From Beijerinckiaceae bacterium (GTDB taxonomy: Bacteria > Pseudomonadota > Alphaproteobacteria > Rhizobiales > Beijerinckiaceae): a stretch of 64,000 nucleotides of DNA. The stretch's first letter is position 1. The number at the start of each line of letters is the position of its first letter. The stretch lies in NCBI GenBank assembly GCA_021324915.1, contig JAJPIC010000022.1:61283-125282 (forward strand). The letters are read 5' to 3'. A program made the position numbers and the translations under genes. Below are positions 52,977 through 60,695 of the stretch, one piece after another. The notes beneath the pieces were generated by a model, which worked only from the letters and a program-made list of their open reading frames with translations, was not told the origin of the DNA and did not search any database.

Positions 52977-53945
52977 TCATCCGCCGATCGGTTCGAGCCG
53001 GTTGGCGGCCTGCTTGCTCCGCGCTTCCGCCTCGCCCTGCGAAGAGGAAGACGAGATTCGGCTATATTGGCGCGGCGAGCAGCCCATGACCCGCTTGAAC
53101 GCCGTGCTGAATGCGCTCTCGGATTCATAGCCGAGCGACAGGGCAATGACAGAAATTGGGTCGCCTGAATTGATAAGCCCGTCGCCGGCGAGCAGCATGC
53201 GCCAGCGCGTCAGATAATCCATGGGCGAGGCCCCGACGGTCTCCTTGAATTTCTGCGCAAAGCTCGATCGCGACATGCCGGCGGCTTTGGCGAGCTCCTG
53301 CAGGGTCCAGCGATGCGCCGGATCCTCGTGCATCGCGGTAATCGGCGCGGCCATGTGCTTATCCGCGAGAGCGAATAGCCAACCGACGCCCCGACCTTCC
53401 GCAAGATGCAGCCGCAAAGCTTGAAGCAGGAGCATATGCGCAAGATGTTGGGCGACGAGAAAGCCGCCCGGCTGGGGCTCGCGCAGTTCTTGCCGCATCC
53501 GTTCGAGACACCAGCGCAGCGCCGCTTTATCGGATTCTTTACGGATATGGACGATCGGCGGCAGCGCCCCGAGCAGGATCCCAGTATGACTGCCGCTGAG
53601 GGCAAAATGCCCGCCAGCGACAAAGCAGCCGCCGCCATTATATAGGCCGAAGCTGCCCGTGGGCTTTGTCGGAAGGATCGTCTGCAGGTCGATCGGCGTC
53701 AGACCAAGGTCGCTGGCGAGGCGGAAAGGCCGCCCGCGCGGCAGCAGGAAGCAATCACCCTTGTTGAGCCGTAGAGGTTCGGGGACGCTCTCGACCGAGA
53801 GCCAGCACGCGCCGGCCAGCAGGGCATAGCATTTGATGCCGTCATGCTGGCCGAACCGGAGCGACCATTCTCCTCCAATATCGAAGCCGCCCGCCGCGTA
53901 GGTGCGCAACTTCAACAGCGACAGGACGTCTGAGAGCGGATCCAT
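52977..53945 (-). CDS. AraC-family regulator with cupin sensor domain
   Basis: 322 residues from ATG 53945 (MDPLSDVLSLLKLR); the longer frame upstream has no family features. Residues 15-185 match the cupin_6 N-terminal domain: CYALLAGACWLSVES, LNKGDCFLLPRGRPFRLASD, GGHFALSGSHTGILLGALPPIVHI. The C-terminal AraC HTH follows: WTLQELAKAAGMSRSSFAQKFKETVG and ISVIALSLGYESESAFSTAFKRVMGCSPRQYS. Probably controls the divergent SDR gene (121 nt away); ligand unknown. Confidence 0.9.
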   Translation of the reverse strand: MDPLSDVLSLLKLRTYAAGGFDIGGEWSLRFGQHDGIKCYALLAGACWLSVESVPEPLRLNKGDCFLLPRGRPFRLASDLGLTPIDLQTILPTKPTGSFGLYNGGGCFVAGGHFALSGSHTGILLGALPPIVHIRKESDKAALRWCLERMRQELREPQPGGFLVAQHLAHMLLLQALRLHLAEGRGVGWLFALADKHMAAPITAMHEDPAHRWTLQELAKAAGMSRSSFAQKFKETVGASPMDYLTRWRMLLAGDGLINSGDPISVIALSLGYESESAFSTAFKRVMGCSPRQYSRISSSSSQGEAEARSKQAANRLEPIGG

Positions 53946-54065
53946 CACTGATTCCGGACGATCGCGAAGATAATGCGGACGCCATAGAATAGATCGTCCT
54001 CGCCTCGATCGCCTAATAACGAAGCCGCGAATGCGGTTGTGACTGGAAGAAAAAAGGGAATCGCG

Positions 54066-54947
54066 ATGCGTGTCTTCGTTACCGGCGCCACCGGCTTTGT
54101 CGGTGCTGCCGTCGTTCAGGAACTCCTCAATGCGGGTCATGGGGTGGTCGGCCTGTCTCGCTCCGATGCCGGCGCCAAATCGCTTGCCGCAATGGGTGCC
54201 GAGGTCCATCGCGGTTCGCTTGAAGACCTCGACAGCCTGAAGAGCGGTGCGGCGGCGGCGGACGGCGTGATCCACTTGGCCTTCAACCACGATTTCTCGA
54301 GGTTTGCGGAGAATTGCGAGCTCGATCGGCGGGCCATCGAAGCGCTCGGCTCGGGGCTCGAAGGCTCCCAGCATCCGCTGCTCGTTACTTCCGGCGTTGC
54401 GCTTTTGGCGCAAGGCCGAGTGGCGACCGAGGAGGACGAACCCACGGCCAATTTTCCCCGCAAGTCCGAAGCGGCAGCCGCCGCCTTAAGGGCGCGCGGC
54501 GTGCGGGCGGCGGCAGTGCGCCTTCCTCCATCCACGCACGGCAGAGGCGATCATGGTTTTGTGCCCCGGCTTATCGCCTTCGCGCGCGAGAAAGGCGTCT
54601 CCGCCTATGTGGGCGAGGGGTCAAATCGCTGGCCGGCGGCGCACCGCCTCGACGCCGCCCGCCTTTATCGGCTCGCGCTCGAAGATGGCGCGACGCAAGG
54701 GCCCTATCACGCGATCGCCGAAGACGGCGTGCCGTTCAAAGAGATCGCCGAAGTGATCGGCCGCCGCCTCAATCTTCCGGTCGTCAGCAAGAGCCCCGAG
54801 GAAGCCAAGGAACATTTCGGCTGGTTCGCTATGTTTGCCGGCATCGATGCGCCGACTTCGGGCACGCGCACGCGCCAATGCCTGGGTTGGCAGCCGAAAG
54901 AGGCCGGCCTCATTGCCGATATGGAGGCCCATTATTTCGAGACATGA
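54066..54947 (+). CDS. NAD(P)-dependent SDR-family epimerase/reductase
   Basis: 293 residues from ATG 54066 (AGGGAA upstream). Rossmann [20 protein letters not shown]-x-x-S loop [33 protein letters not shown], and a C-terminal domain [25 protein letters not shown]. This is the atypical SDR subfamily (COG0451) that lacks a clear catalytic Tyr-x3-Lys here; the usual Tyr position is hard to place. Probably reduces a carbonyl or binds NAD(P) for sensing. Divergent from the AraC regulator, so likely its target. Confidence 0.87.
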   Translation: MRVFVTGATGFVGAAVVQELLNAGHGVVGLSRSDAGAKSLAAMGAEVHRGSLEDLDSLKSGAAAADGVIHLAFNHDFSRFAENCELDRRAIEALGSGLEGSQHPLLVTSGVALLAQGRVATEEDEPTANFPRKSEAAAAALRARGVRAAAVRLPPSTHGRGDHGFVPRLIAFAREKGVSAYVGEGSNRWPAAHRLDAARLYRLALEDGATQGPYHAIAEDGVPFKEIAEVIGRRLNLPVVSKSPEEAKEHFGWFAMFAGIDAPTSGTRTRQCLGWQPKEAGLIADMEAHYFET

Positions 54948-55104
54948 AGCTCGGCTCGGAACGGTAGCAGCCGGACCCGAAGACCGGCGCTGGTTCAATC
55001 GCGAAAGACAGGCGCGCGGCCGCGGCGGAGCGGCCAGGTATTGCTGTGTGATGGCGGGCCGCGACCGACGATGATGAGTACTGCGTCTACGCCATTGCCC
55101 TCCC

Positions 55105-55151
55105 TTGACCTGGCGCTCCATGATGTGTATGCAATGGAAGATTTATACACA
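55105..55151 (+). promoter_or_regulatory. vapBC promoter with inverted-repeat operator
   Basis: TTGACC (55105-55110), 17-nt spacer, TATGCA (55128-55133) make a fair sigma-70 promoter. Overlapping the -10 is an inverted repeat TGTGTAT (55124-55130), 14-nt spacer, ATACACA (55145-55151), which suits autorepression by the VapB-VapC complex. The vapB start at 55169 is 18 nt further on. Confidence 0.65.
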
Positions 55152-55168
55152 CATGGCGGATCGCCGAG

Positions 55169-55375
55169 ATGCGGACCAATATCGATATCGACGATGAGTT
55201 GCTGTCTCAAGCCATGGCTGCGGCTGGTCTATCGACCAAACGAGCCACAGTGGAAGAGGGCTTGCGGCTTCTGGTTCGCGTGCGCAAACAGGCCAAGGCG
55301 CTTGCGGCGCTCAAGGGACTGGGTTGGGAGGGCGATTTGAACGAAATGCGCCAGGGCCGCTCGCCACGCCGGTGA
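55169..55375 (+). CDS. vapB: VapB-type antitoxin
   Basis: 68 residues. N-terminal ribbon-helix-helix pattern: MRTNIDIDDELLSQAMAAAG followed by STKRATVEEGLRLLVRVRKQ, typical of the VapB DUF2191/RHH group. The acidic-basic C-terminus (LKGLGWEGDLNEMRQGR) is the toxin-binding part. Overlaps vapC as TGATG. It should bind DNA at the inverted repeat upstream and neutralise VapC. Confidence 0.92.
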   Translation: MRTNIDIDDELLSQAMAAAGLSTKRATVEEGLRLLVRVRKQAKALAALKGLGWEGDLNEMRQGRSPRR

Positions 55376-55764
55376 TGATTCTCGTCGACAGTTCCGTCTG
55401 GATCGCGCATCTGCGCGGCCTTCGAACGCCGGCAACGGTCAAACTGGAAGCCGCCGCCAGTCGGGAACCGCTTCTGATTGGCGACCTCATCCTGCTTAAG
55501 ATTCTTCAGGGCGCTCGAGATGAGTCTCATGCTGCGCAGATTGAACGCGGACTGCGCCAGTATGCTCTCGTGCCGCTTCTGGGCGCCGATCTTGCCCCTC
55601 GCTGCGCCAGGAACTATCGCAAGTTGAGAGAACTGGGTATCACGATCCGCAAGACGGCCGATATCGTCATCGGCACCTTCTGTATCGAGCACCACCACGC
55701 GTTGTTGCACGACGACCGGGATTTCGGCCCGATGGAGAAACATCTCGGCCTTATGGTCGCATAA
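55375..55764 (+). CDS. vapC: VapC-type PIN-domain toxin with a Glu-to-Lys change
   Basis: 129 residues from ATG 55375. PIN-domain acids: D5 in LVDSSVW, D in RKTADIVIGT, and D in LLHDDRDF. The second family motif, usually TEVLQG or LEILQG, reads LKILQG, with K42 (codon AAG at 55498-55500) where a catalytic glutamate (GAG) is expected. The rest is intact (GARDE; FCIEHHHALLHDD). VapC toxins are RNases that need four acids and Mg2+, so this one may be weakened or inactive. Overlaps vapB by 1 nt. Confidence 0.92.
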   Translation: MILVDSSVWIAHLRGLRTPATVKLEAAASREPLLIGDLILLKILQGARDESHAAQIERGLRQYALVPLLGADLAPRCARNYRKLRELGITIRKTADIVIGTFCIEHHHALLHDDRDFGPMEKHLGLMVA

Positions 55765-55819
55765 GGCGGAGTAGGCGCGGGGATGTCGCCGGTTAGCGTG
55801 TCGCGCTCTGGCGTAGATT

Positions 55820-55909
55820 TGGCGGAGGGAGCGGGATTCGAACCCGCGATAGGGTTTCCCCTATACACACTTTCCAGGCGTGCGCCTTCAACCACTCGGC
55901 CACCCCTCC
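55820..55909 (-). tRNA. tRNA-Ser (anticodon GGA)
   Basis: Reverse strand GGAGGGGTGGCCGAGTGG..., with acceptor pairing GGAGGGG/TCCCTCC (one mismatched end pair), encoded CCA, a long variable arm (TATAGGGGAAACCCTA) and anticodon loop CTGGAAA. Anticodon GGA (55873-55875) reads UCC/UCU codons. 90 nt, class II as expected for tRNA-Ser. It lies in the 343-nt gap between vapC and the next gene. Confidence 0.97.
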
Positions 55910-56107
55910 AAATATGTTTCGCCGCAGACGCGGCTCGCCTAAGCGCGGAACGATTTCGGCGGCTCCGACCGCGCGCTGATAGCGCAGACCGGTTCGGCGG
56001 CGGCCGCACTATAATCGGCAAAGCCGCCTGTGCAAGCCGCAGCCGGCCCTGTCTGTGCCGATAGACAGGGCGTCGCCCTCAGCCTATGCAATCCGCCTGA
56101 GACTCGC

Positions 56108-56434
56108 ATGTTCCGCCTGACGTTTCGCTTCCTCGGCCTGCTTCTCCTCGCCGCCGCCTTCGCGGCGCTCGTCATCGACGGGACCCGCAGCATTGCCGGC
56201 GGCATGCTGTCCCTGACGCCGCTCGGCCAGACGATGCTCTGGCTGATGCCCGACAAATTCCCGGTCTTGAAACCGCAGGTGCAGCACGCGCTCCCGCCCC
56301 TCCTCTGGGATCCGGTGATGGTGCATGTTTTGGCCGCGCCGACCTGGCTCGTGATCGGCGTCCTCGGGCTCTTCGTCCTGCTCGTCACCCAGAAGCGGCG
56401 CCCGCCGATCGGCTATTCGAGCCGCGGTCCGTAA
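56108..56434 (+). CDS. Small membrane protein of unknown function
   Basis: 108 residues from ATG 56108; the upstream extension to 56030 has no features. Two hydrophobic segments: FLGLLLLAAAFAALVIDG (about 8-26) and VLAAPTWLVIGVLGLFVLLV (about 76-95), separated by a loop with TMLWLMPDKFPVLKPQVQ. A short basic tail ends the protein. Homologues of this type occur next to msrA-like genes in Rhizobiales as far as I recall, but no function is known. It lies 103 nt upstream of msrA. Confidence 0.7.
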   Translation: MFRLTFRFLGLLLLAAAFAALVIDGTRSIAGGMLSLTPLGQTMLWLMPDKFPVLKPQVQHALPPLLWDPVMVHVLAAPTWLVIGVLGLFVLLVTQKRRPPIGYSSRGP

Positions 56435-56536
56435 CGGAAGCGCTCCCCGGGCGTAAATCGTTTCGACAGCACGTTCCTGTGCGCAGCCGCTCGCGCCCTA
56501 TATGATCATCCGGGAAGCGAGCTCGCGGAGGTTCCC

Positions 56537-57193
56537 ATGTTCTCGCGCAAATCGCTGACTTTGCCGGGCGCCGGCGAAGCACTGCCCGGCCGCCCCGATC
56601 CGATCCCGACCGCCAGCCGGCATTTCGTCAACGGCCACACCCTTAAGCCGCCCTTTCCAGCCGGCATTGAGACCGCGCTCTTCGCGTTCGGCTGTTTCTG
56701 GGGCGCGGAGCGCAAGTTCTGGCAGCTCGGCGACGGCATTTTCGCCACCGCCGCCGGTTATGCGGGCGGGGAGACACCCAACCCGACCTATGAGGAGGTC
56801 TGCACCGGCCGCACCGGCCATGCCGAAGCGGTGCTCGTCGCCTATGATCCGGCGCGCATCAGCTACGAAGCCTTGCTCAAGACATTTTGGGAGAGCCACA
56901 ATCCGACCCAAGGCATGCGCCAGGGCAATGACGTCGGCACCCAATATCGCTCGGCGATCTATGTGACCAGCGCGGCGCAACGCGAGGCGGCGGAAAAATC
57001 GAAGGCCGTCTATGAGAAGGCGCTTGCCGCGCGCGGGCTTCCGCCGATCACGACCGAAATCGCCGACGCGCCGCCCTTCTTCTATGCCGAGGATTATCAC
57101 CAGCAATATCTCGCCAAGAATCCGGGCGGCTATTGCGGGCTCGGCGGAACGGGCGTCGCCTGCCAGATCGGGACGGGAGTGGCGGCGGAATAA
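56537..57193 (+). CDS. msrA: Peptide methionine sulfoxide reductase A
   Basis: 218 residues, GGAGG upstream. The catalytic motif GCFWGAE is at [13 protein letters not shown], with [15 protein letters not shown] and YRSAIYVTS following; C-terminal [11 protein letters not shown] supplies resolving cysteine(s). Reduces S-methionine sulfoxide in proteins using thioredoxin. No signal peptide, so cytosolic. Length normal for the type with an extended N-terminus. Upstream gap (56435-56536) holds nothing notable. Confidence 0.94.
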   Translation: MFSRKSLTLPGAGEALPGRPDPIPTASRHFVNGHTLKPPFPAGIETALFAFGCFWGAERKFWQLGDGIFATAAGYAGGETPNPTYEEVCTGRTGHAEAVLVAYDPARISYEALLKTFWESHNPTQGMRQGNDVGTQYRSAIYVTSAAQREAAEKSKAVYEKALAARGLPPITTEIADAPPFFYAEDYHQQYLAKNPGGYCGLGGTGVACQIGTGVAAE

Positions 57194-57233
57194 GCGCGCC
57201 ACTCCGCCCTTGAACAGGGCGAAACAGGAGCCG

Positions 57234-57265
57234 CTTTCCCGGACGGCGCTATGCGCCGATCCGGG
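57234..57265. repeat. Dispersed GC-rich palindrome, CCGGACGGCGC type
   Basis: CTTTCCCGGACGGCGC, a short loop TAT, GCGCCGATCCGGG. Matches the element at 16423 and the hairpin of the 40-kb array. Lies 40 nt after the msrA stop, between convergent genes. Confidence 0.75.
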
Positions 57266-57358
57266 ACCCAGGCCGAATGAAAATCGCATTGGAGCCACGG
57301 ATCTTCGCCGCTACGGCGGCCGTCTCTGGGCTTCAGCGTCTCGCGCGAAAAAGGAGAA

Positions 57359-57805
57359 TCAGCCCAGCGCCCGCGTGCGCAGGTCGTCCAGATCTTTGAC
57401 GAAGCCGCGCAACCGCGCCGCCATGATCCGGCGCAGGCGCTCGGCGCTCTTGGGCTGTTCGCTCAGGCTGCGCTGAAAGAGCGTCCGCGGAATGAAAAGC
57501 ACGCTCGAATTCTCGCGCGCAACCGCGGTCGCGGGGCGGCGCGTGCGGGTGATGAGCGCCATCTCGCCGATGAGCGCCGGCGGCTTGACCATGCGCGGCT
57601 CGCCATCGGCCGAAGTCTCCAATGCGATCGATCCCGAGCGCAGGAAGAAGCCGCCGTCGGAAATATCGTCGCGGCGGAACAGAACTTCGCCGGCCCGCAA
57701 TGTGCGCGGCGTAGCTGCGAGCGCGAGGCGGCGCAGCGCCGCCGGCTCGAAGACAGAGAGCGTCGGATTGCGGGCGAGATTGCGCAGGTCTTCTTCGATC
57801 ACCAT
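57359..57805 (-). CDS. Cyclic-nucleotide-binding domain protein
   Basis: 148 residues: a single cNMP-binding domain (RAGEVLFRRDDISDGGFFLRSGSIALE; PALIGEMALITRTRRPATAVA with the phosphate-binding-cassette-like GEMALI...RRPAT) and a short helical tail. There is no DNA-binding domain, unlike Crp/Fnr proteins. Could sense cAMP or another nucleotide, or act only as a structural module. Partner unknown. Lies 27 nt downstream of the response regulator on the same strand, so probably co-transcribed. Confidence 0.86.
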   Translation of the reverse strand: MVIEEDLRNLARNPTLSVFEPAALRRLALAATPRTLRAGEVLFRRDDISDGGFFLRSGSIALETSADGEPRMVKPPALIGEMALITRTRRPATAVARENSSVLFIPRTLFQRSLSEQPKSAERLRRIMAARLRGFVKDLDDLRTRALG

Positions 57806-57832
57806 AGGCTCACGATAACACAGGCGCGGCCG

Positions 57833-58519
57833 TTACGGAACGAGCTTATAACCGCCGGCTTCGGTAATCAGGAGTTGCGATTTAGCCGGATCGCGCTCGA
57901 TCTTCTGGCGCAGACGATAGATGTGCGTCTCGAGCGTATGGGTCGTGACGTTGGAATTATAACCCCAGACCTCTTTCAGGAGGACCTCGCGCGTGACGAC
58001 ATTCTGCCCGGCGCGGTAGAGGAAACGCAGGATCGCCGTCTCCTTCTCGGTCAGGCGCAGCTTGCCGCCCTTCTCGTTGATGAGATGTTTGGAGCCCGGC
58101 TGGAAGGTGAACGGGCCGATGCGGAACGAGGCATCGTCGCTCGCCTCATGCTGACGCAGATGCACGCGCATGCGCGCGAGGAGGATCGAGAAACGAAAGG
58201 GCTTGGTCACATAATCATTGGCGCCCGATTCGAGCCCGTCGAGCGTATCGGCTTCCGAATCATGCCCGGTAAGCATAATGATCGGGTTCTTGAACCCTTC
58301 CTTCCGCAATTGCTTGACCGCCTCGCGCCCATCCATGTCCGGCAGCCCCACGTCCATAATGACGAGGTCCGGCGTCTCCTGCCGCGCAACGGCCAGCGCG
58401 GCCATTGCGGTCGGCGCGTGAAAAGGCTGGAATTCGGCGTGTACGGAAAGCTGCTCGGCGAGCTCGCCACGGAGATCGTCGTCATCGTCCGCAATGAGGA
58501 TCTTGCGCACTTGCGCCAT
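57833..58519 (-). CDS. OmpR/PhoB-family response regulator
   Basis: 228 residues from ATG 58519 (MAQVRKILIADDDDD); an in-frame start at 58558 is possible. Receiver: ILIADDDDDL acidic pocket, phosphoacceptor in LVIMDVGLPDMDG, LTGHDSEAD, KPF. Winged helix with LRLTEKETAILRFLYR, VWGYNSNVTTHTLETHIYRLRQKIE. No kinase gene adjacent (orphan). Divergent from an L,D-transpeptidase gene, so cell-wall control is a possible role, as for CenR-type regulators of alphaproteobacteria (inference). Confidence 0.9.
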   Translation of the reverse strand: MAQVRKILIADDDDDLRGELAEQLSVHAEFQPFHAPTAMAALAVARQETPDLVIMDVGLPDMDGREAVKQLRKEGFKNPIIMLTGHDSEADTLDGLESGANDYVTKPFRFSILLARMRVHLRQHEASDDASFRIGPFTFQPGSKHLINEKGGKLRLTEKETAILRFLYRAGQNVVTREVLLKEVWGYNSNVTTHTLETHIYRLRQKIERDPAKSQLLITEAGGYKLVP

Positions 58520-58587
58520 GGCCCGTCCTATTTCTGCCCCGCAATATCGGTCGGTCAATTTCGGCCGAGCGGCTGGAGCTCGGCCGA

Positions 58588-59151
58588 ATGCCCATGAAAC
58601 TCAAGTCCGGCCGCGCGAGACCGACGAAACTTACCCGTCTCGTCGTCGCTGCAGAGCCCAAAGCCGGGCTTCAGCCTCGCGGCCGGCTCCAAGCCGGCGC
58701 AACGACTTTCGTCTGCGCGATCGGCGCAGGCTCGATAAGCCACACGAGGCGCGAGGGCGACCGGACGACACCCGCCGGGCATTTTCGCCTGATTGAAGGC
58801 TTTTTCAAGCCAGGCATCGGACTTCGGCCCGCCACCCCCTTGCCGTTGCGGCAGATTACGAAAACTCTCGGCTGGTGCGAGGATCCGGCGTCCGGCGCCT
58901 ATAATAGACTTATCCGGCTGCCCAATCGTGCAGGCCATGAGACACTCTGGCGCGAGGACGGGCTGTACGACGTCGTGATCGTGCTCGACTATAATATCTG
59001 CCCGCGCGTGAAATATCGCGGCAGCGCCATCTTTCTCCATTGCGCGCGCGACGGCCTTTCGCCGACCTTGGGCTGCGTCGCATTGCGTCAATCCGACCTG
59101 CGCAAACTGCTTCCGCGTCTCGCGCGCAACGCAAGGCTCATCGTCCGGTAA
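58588..59151 (+). CDS. L,D-transpeptidase family protein
   Basis: 187 residues, GGAGC upstream. No clear signal peptide is visible, though the start is basic. Catalytic motif: FLHCARDGLSPTLGC, with histidine and cysteine in the YafK-like (ErfK/YbiS related) arrangement; DRTTPAGHFRLIEGF is the usual substrate-side segment. Likely peptidoglycan-related or a non-classical family member. Divergent from the OmpR-type regulator (68 nt between starts). Confidence 0.85.
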   Translation: MPMKLKSGRARPTKLTRLVVAAEPKAGLQPRGRLQAGATTFVCAIGAGSISHTRREGDRTTPAGHFRLIEGFFKPGIGLRPATPLPLRQITKTLGWCEDPASGAYNRLIRLPNRAGHETLWREDGLYDVVIVLDYNICPRVKYRGSAIFLHCARDGLSPTLGCVALRQSDLRKLLPRLARNARLIVR

Positions 59152-59218
59152 GGCGCATGCGGCCATTTGCTTGTCACGACGCCGGAGCAGAATGAGGCCC
59201 TTTCCTTGGGAGGACCAG

Positions 59219-59647
59219 ATGGGCATTTTCAGCGACATCGTCTCCGCCATCGCGCACCACGCAAAAACCGGGGCCGCCGCTGCGGCACCTGCCGCGACCC
59301 ACGCCTCCGCCCCCCAACCGGCGCCCGGCGCTTCCGCGGCCCCTGCTTCACATACGGCTGCGCCGGCGCAGCCGTCCGCCTCGATCAATTCCGTGGATGT
59401 CGCAGCGGTGCTGGACAAGCTCGTCGCGGAGCATCATGAGCGGCTCGACTGGCGCCATTCGATTGTCGACCTCCTGAAAGCTCTCAATCTCGACAGCAGC
59501 CTCTCGGCGCGCAAACACCTGGCGGCCGAGCTTCATTATTCGGGCGACACGGACGATTCGGCGCAGATGAATATCTGGCTTCACAAAGAAGTCATGACGC
59601 AGCTCGCCGCGAACGGCGGCAAAGTGCCGGACGATCTGAAACATTGA
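59219..59647 (+). CDS. DUF3597 family protein
   Basis: 142 residues from ATG 59219, preceded by GGGAGGACC; the frame opens at 59171. Starts MGIFSDIVSAIAHHAK, then an Ala/Pro/Ser linker (30-65), then the conserved C-terminal domain: VDVAAVLDKLVAEHHERLDWRHSIVDLLKALNLDSSLSARKHLAAELHYSGDTDDSAQMN, here seen in pieces such as LDWRHSIVDLLKAL. Function unknown; the domain resembles LysM-family-associated stress proteins. Lies downstream of the L,D-transpeptidase. Confidence 0.86.
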   Translation: MGIFSDIVSAIAHHAKTGAAAAAPAATHASAPQPAPGASAAPASHTAAPAQPSASINSVDVAAVLDKLVAEHHERLDWRHSIVDLLKALNLDSSLSARKHLAAELHYSGDTDDSAQMNIWLHKEVMTQLAANGGKVPDDLKH

Positions 59648-59774
59648 GCGCTTTCCCCGTCCCTGATGCAGGGACACGGTGAGGGCGAAGGGATTTGCCT
59701 GTTCCTTACGGAGAAGCCGGTGGGATCCGATAGCGCTCGGTGCCCGGCTAGGATACGCTCATCGGGAGAGGGGG

Positions 59775-59964
59775 ATCCGCCGAAACATGCGACGAGGCGC
59801 GACGCGCCGCCGCCGATGTCGACGATGGGCGTCTTAAGATCTGCGCTCGCGGCGTGGATGAGGTCGAGCGAGGGCGCTGGATTTTCTTGAAACCAACTCA
59901 GCTCGGCCTCGGCGTTGCTTTCTTAGACGCCGTTCCAATGGCGGGTCCGTTCCGAAGCCGTCAT
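59775..59964 (-). pseudogene. Truncated class I SAM methyltransferase remnant
   Basis: Minus strand from ATG 59964 reads TASERTRHWNGV, then an in-frame TAA (59925-59923), then ESNAEAELSWFQENPAPSLD, LIHAASADLKTPIVDIGGGA and SRLV. The SWFQ, SLDLI and VDIGGGASRLV segments match the first 60 residues of a methyltransferase family of about 200 residues, with the stop replacing a Tyr in the HWxxVY motif. Homology ends at about 59785; the remaining two thirds are missing. The ATG overlaps the yggS stop (ATGA), so it was once the next gene of that operon. The gap 59648-59774 shows nothing else. Confidence 0.82.
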
Positions 59965-60629
59965 CTTGCACCGAAAATCGCGCTCCCGATCCTCACATGG
60001 GTGGCGCCAAGCTCGATCGCAATTTCGAAATCGGAGCTCATGCCCATCGAAAGCGTCGCAATCCCGTTGCGCGCGGCAATCTTGTTGAGCAGCGCGAAAT
60101 GCGGCGAGGCTTGCTCGCCATGCGGGGGAATGCACATGAGCCCCGAAACTTCGAGCCCGAGAGTGCGGCAATAGGCGATAAACCCATCGGCCTCCTCGGG
60201 AACCACGCCTGCTTTTTGTGGCTCGGAGCCTGTGTTGACCTGAACATAGAGCCGCGGACAGCGCCCTGAGCGGGCGATTTCCTGCGCCAGGGCGCCTGCG
60301 ATCTTCTCGCGATCGACCGTCTCGATCACATCGAAAAATTCGACCGCCTCGCGCGCCTTATTGGACTGAAGCGGTCCGATTAAGTGCAATTCAATATCGG
60401 GATAGGCGAGGCGCAGCTCCGGCCATTTGCGCATCGCCTCTTGCACCCGGTTCTCGCCGAAGAACCGCTCGCCCGCTTGCAGCACCGGCCGGATCTCATC
60501 GGGCCCGAAGGTCTTTGTGACGCAGACAAGCGTCACCCCCTCGGGATCGCGGCCGCCGTCGCGTGCTGCCCGGGCAAGCCGCGCCTTGACTTCGGCAAGC
60601 CGCGCCAGCACGGCCTGATCTTTCTCCAT
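59961..60629 (-). CDS. YggS/PROSC family pyridoxal phosphate homeostasis protein
   Basis: 222 residues from ATG 60629 with GAGGAGG upstream. Fold-type III PLP barrel: VTLVCVTKTFGPDEI carries the PLP lysine, ERFFGENRVQEAM, LHLIGPLQSNKAREAV, VQVNTGSEPQKAGV, SMGMSSDFEIAIELGATHVRIGSAIFG with the Ser-Asp-phosphate site. Binds PLP and helps control B6 and amino acid balance. Divergent from leuS; the remnant methyltransferase follows. Confidence 0.93.
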   Translation of the reverse strand: MEKDQAVLARLAEVKARLARAARDGGRDPEGVTLVCVTKTFGPDEIRPVLQAGERFFGENRVQEAMRKWPELRLAYPDIELHLIGPLQSNKAREAVEFFDVIETVDREKIAGALAQEIARSGRCPRLYVQVNTGSEPQKAGVVPEEADGFIAYCRTLGLEVSGLMCIPPHGEQASPHFALLNKIAARNGIATLSMGMSSDFEIAIELGATHVRIGSAIFGAR

Positions 60630-60695
60630 GGCCTCCTCATTGACCCGCCCTGACAAATAATGCTGTATCGGCCGGTCTCCCGGAGCCCTGATAGC

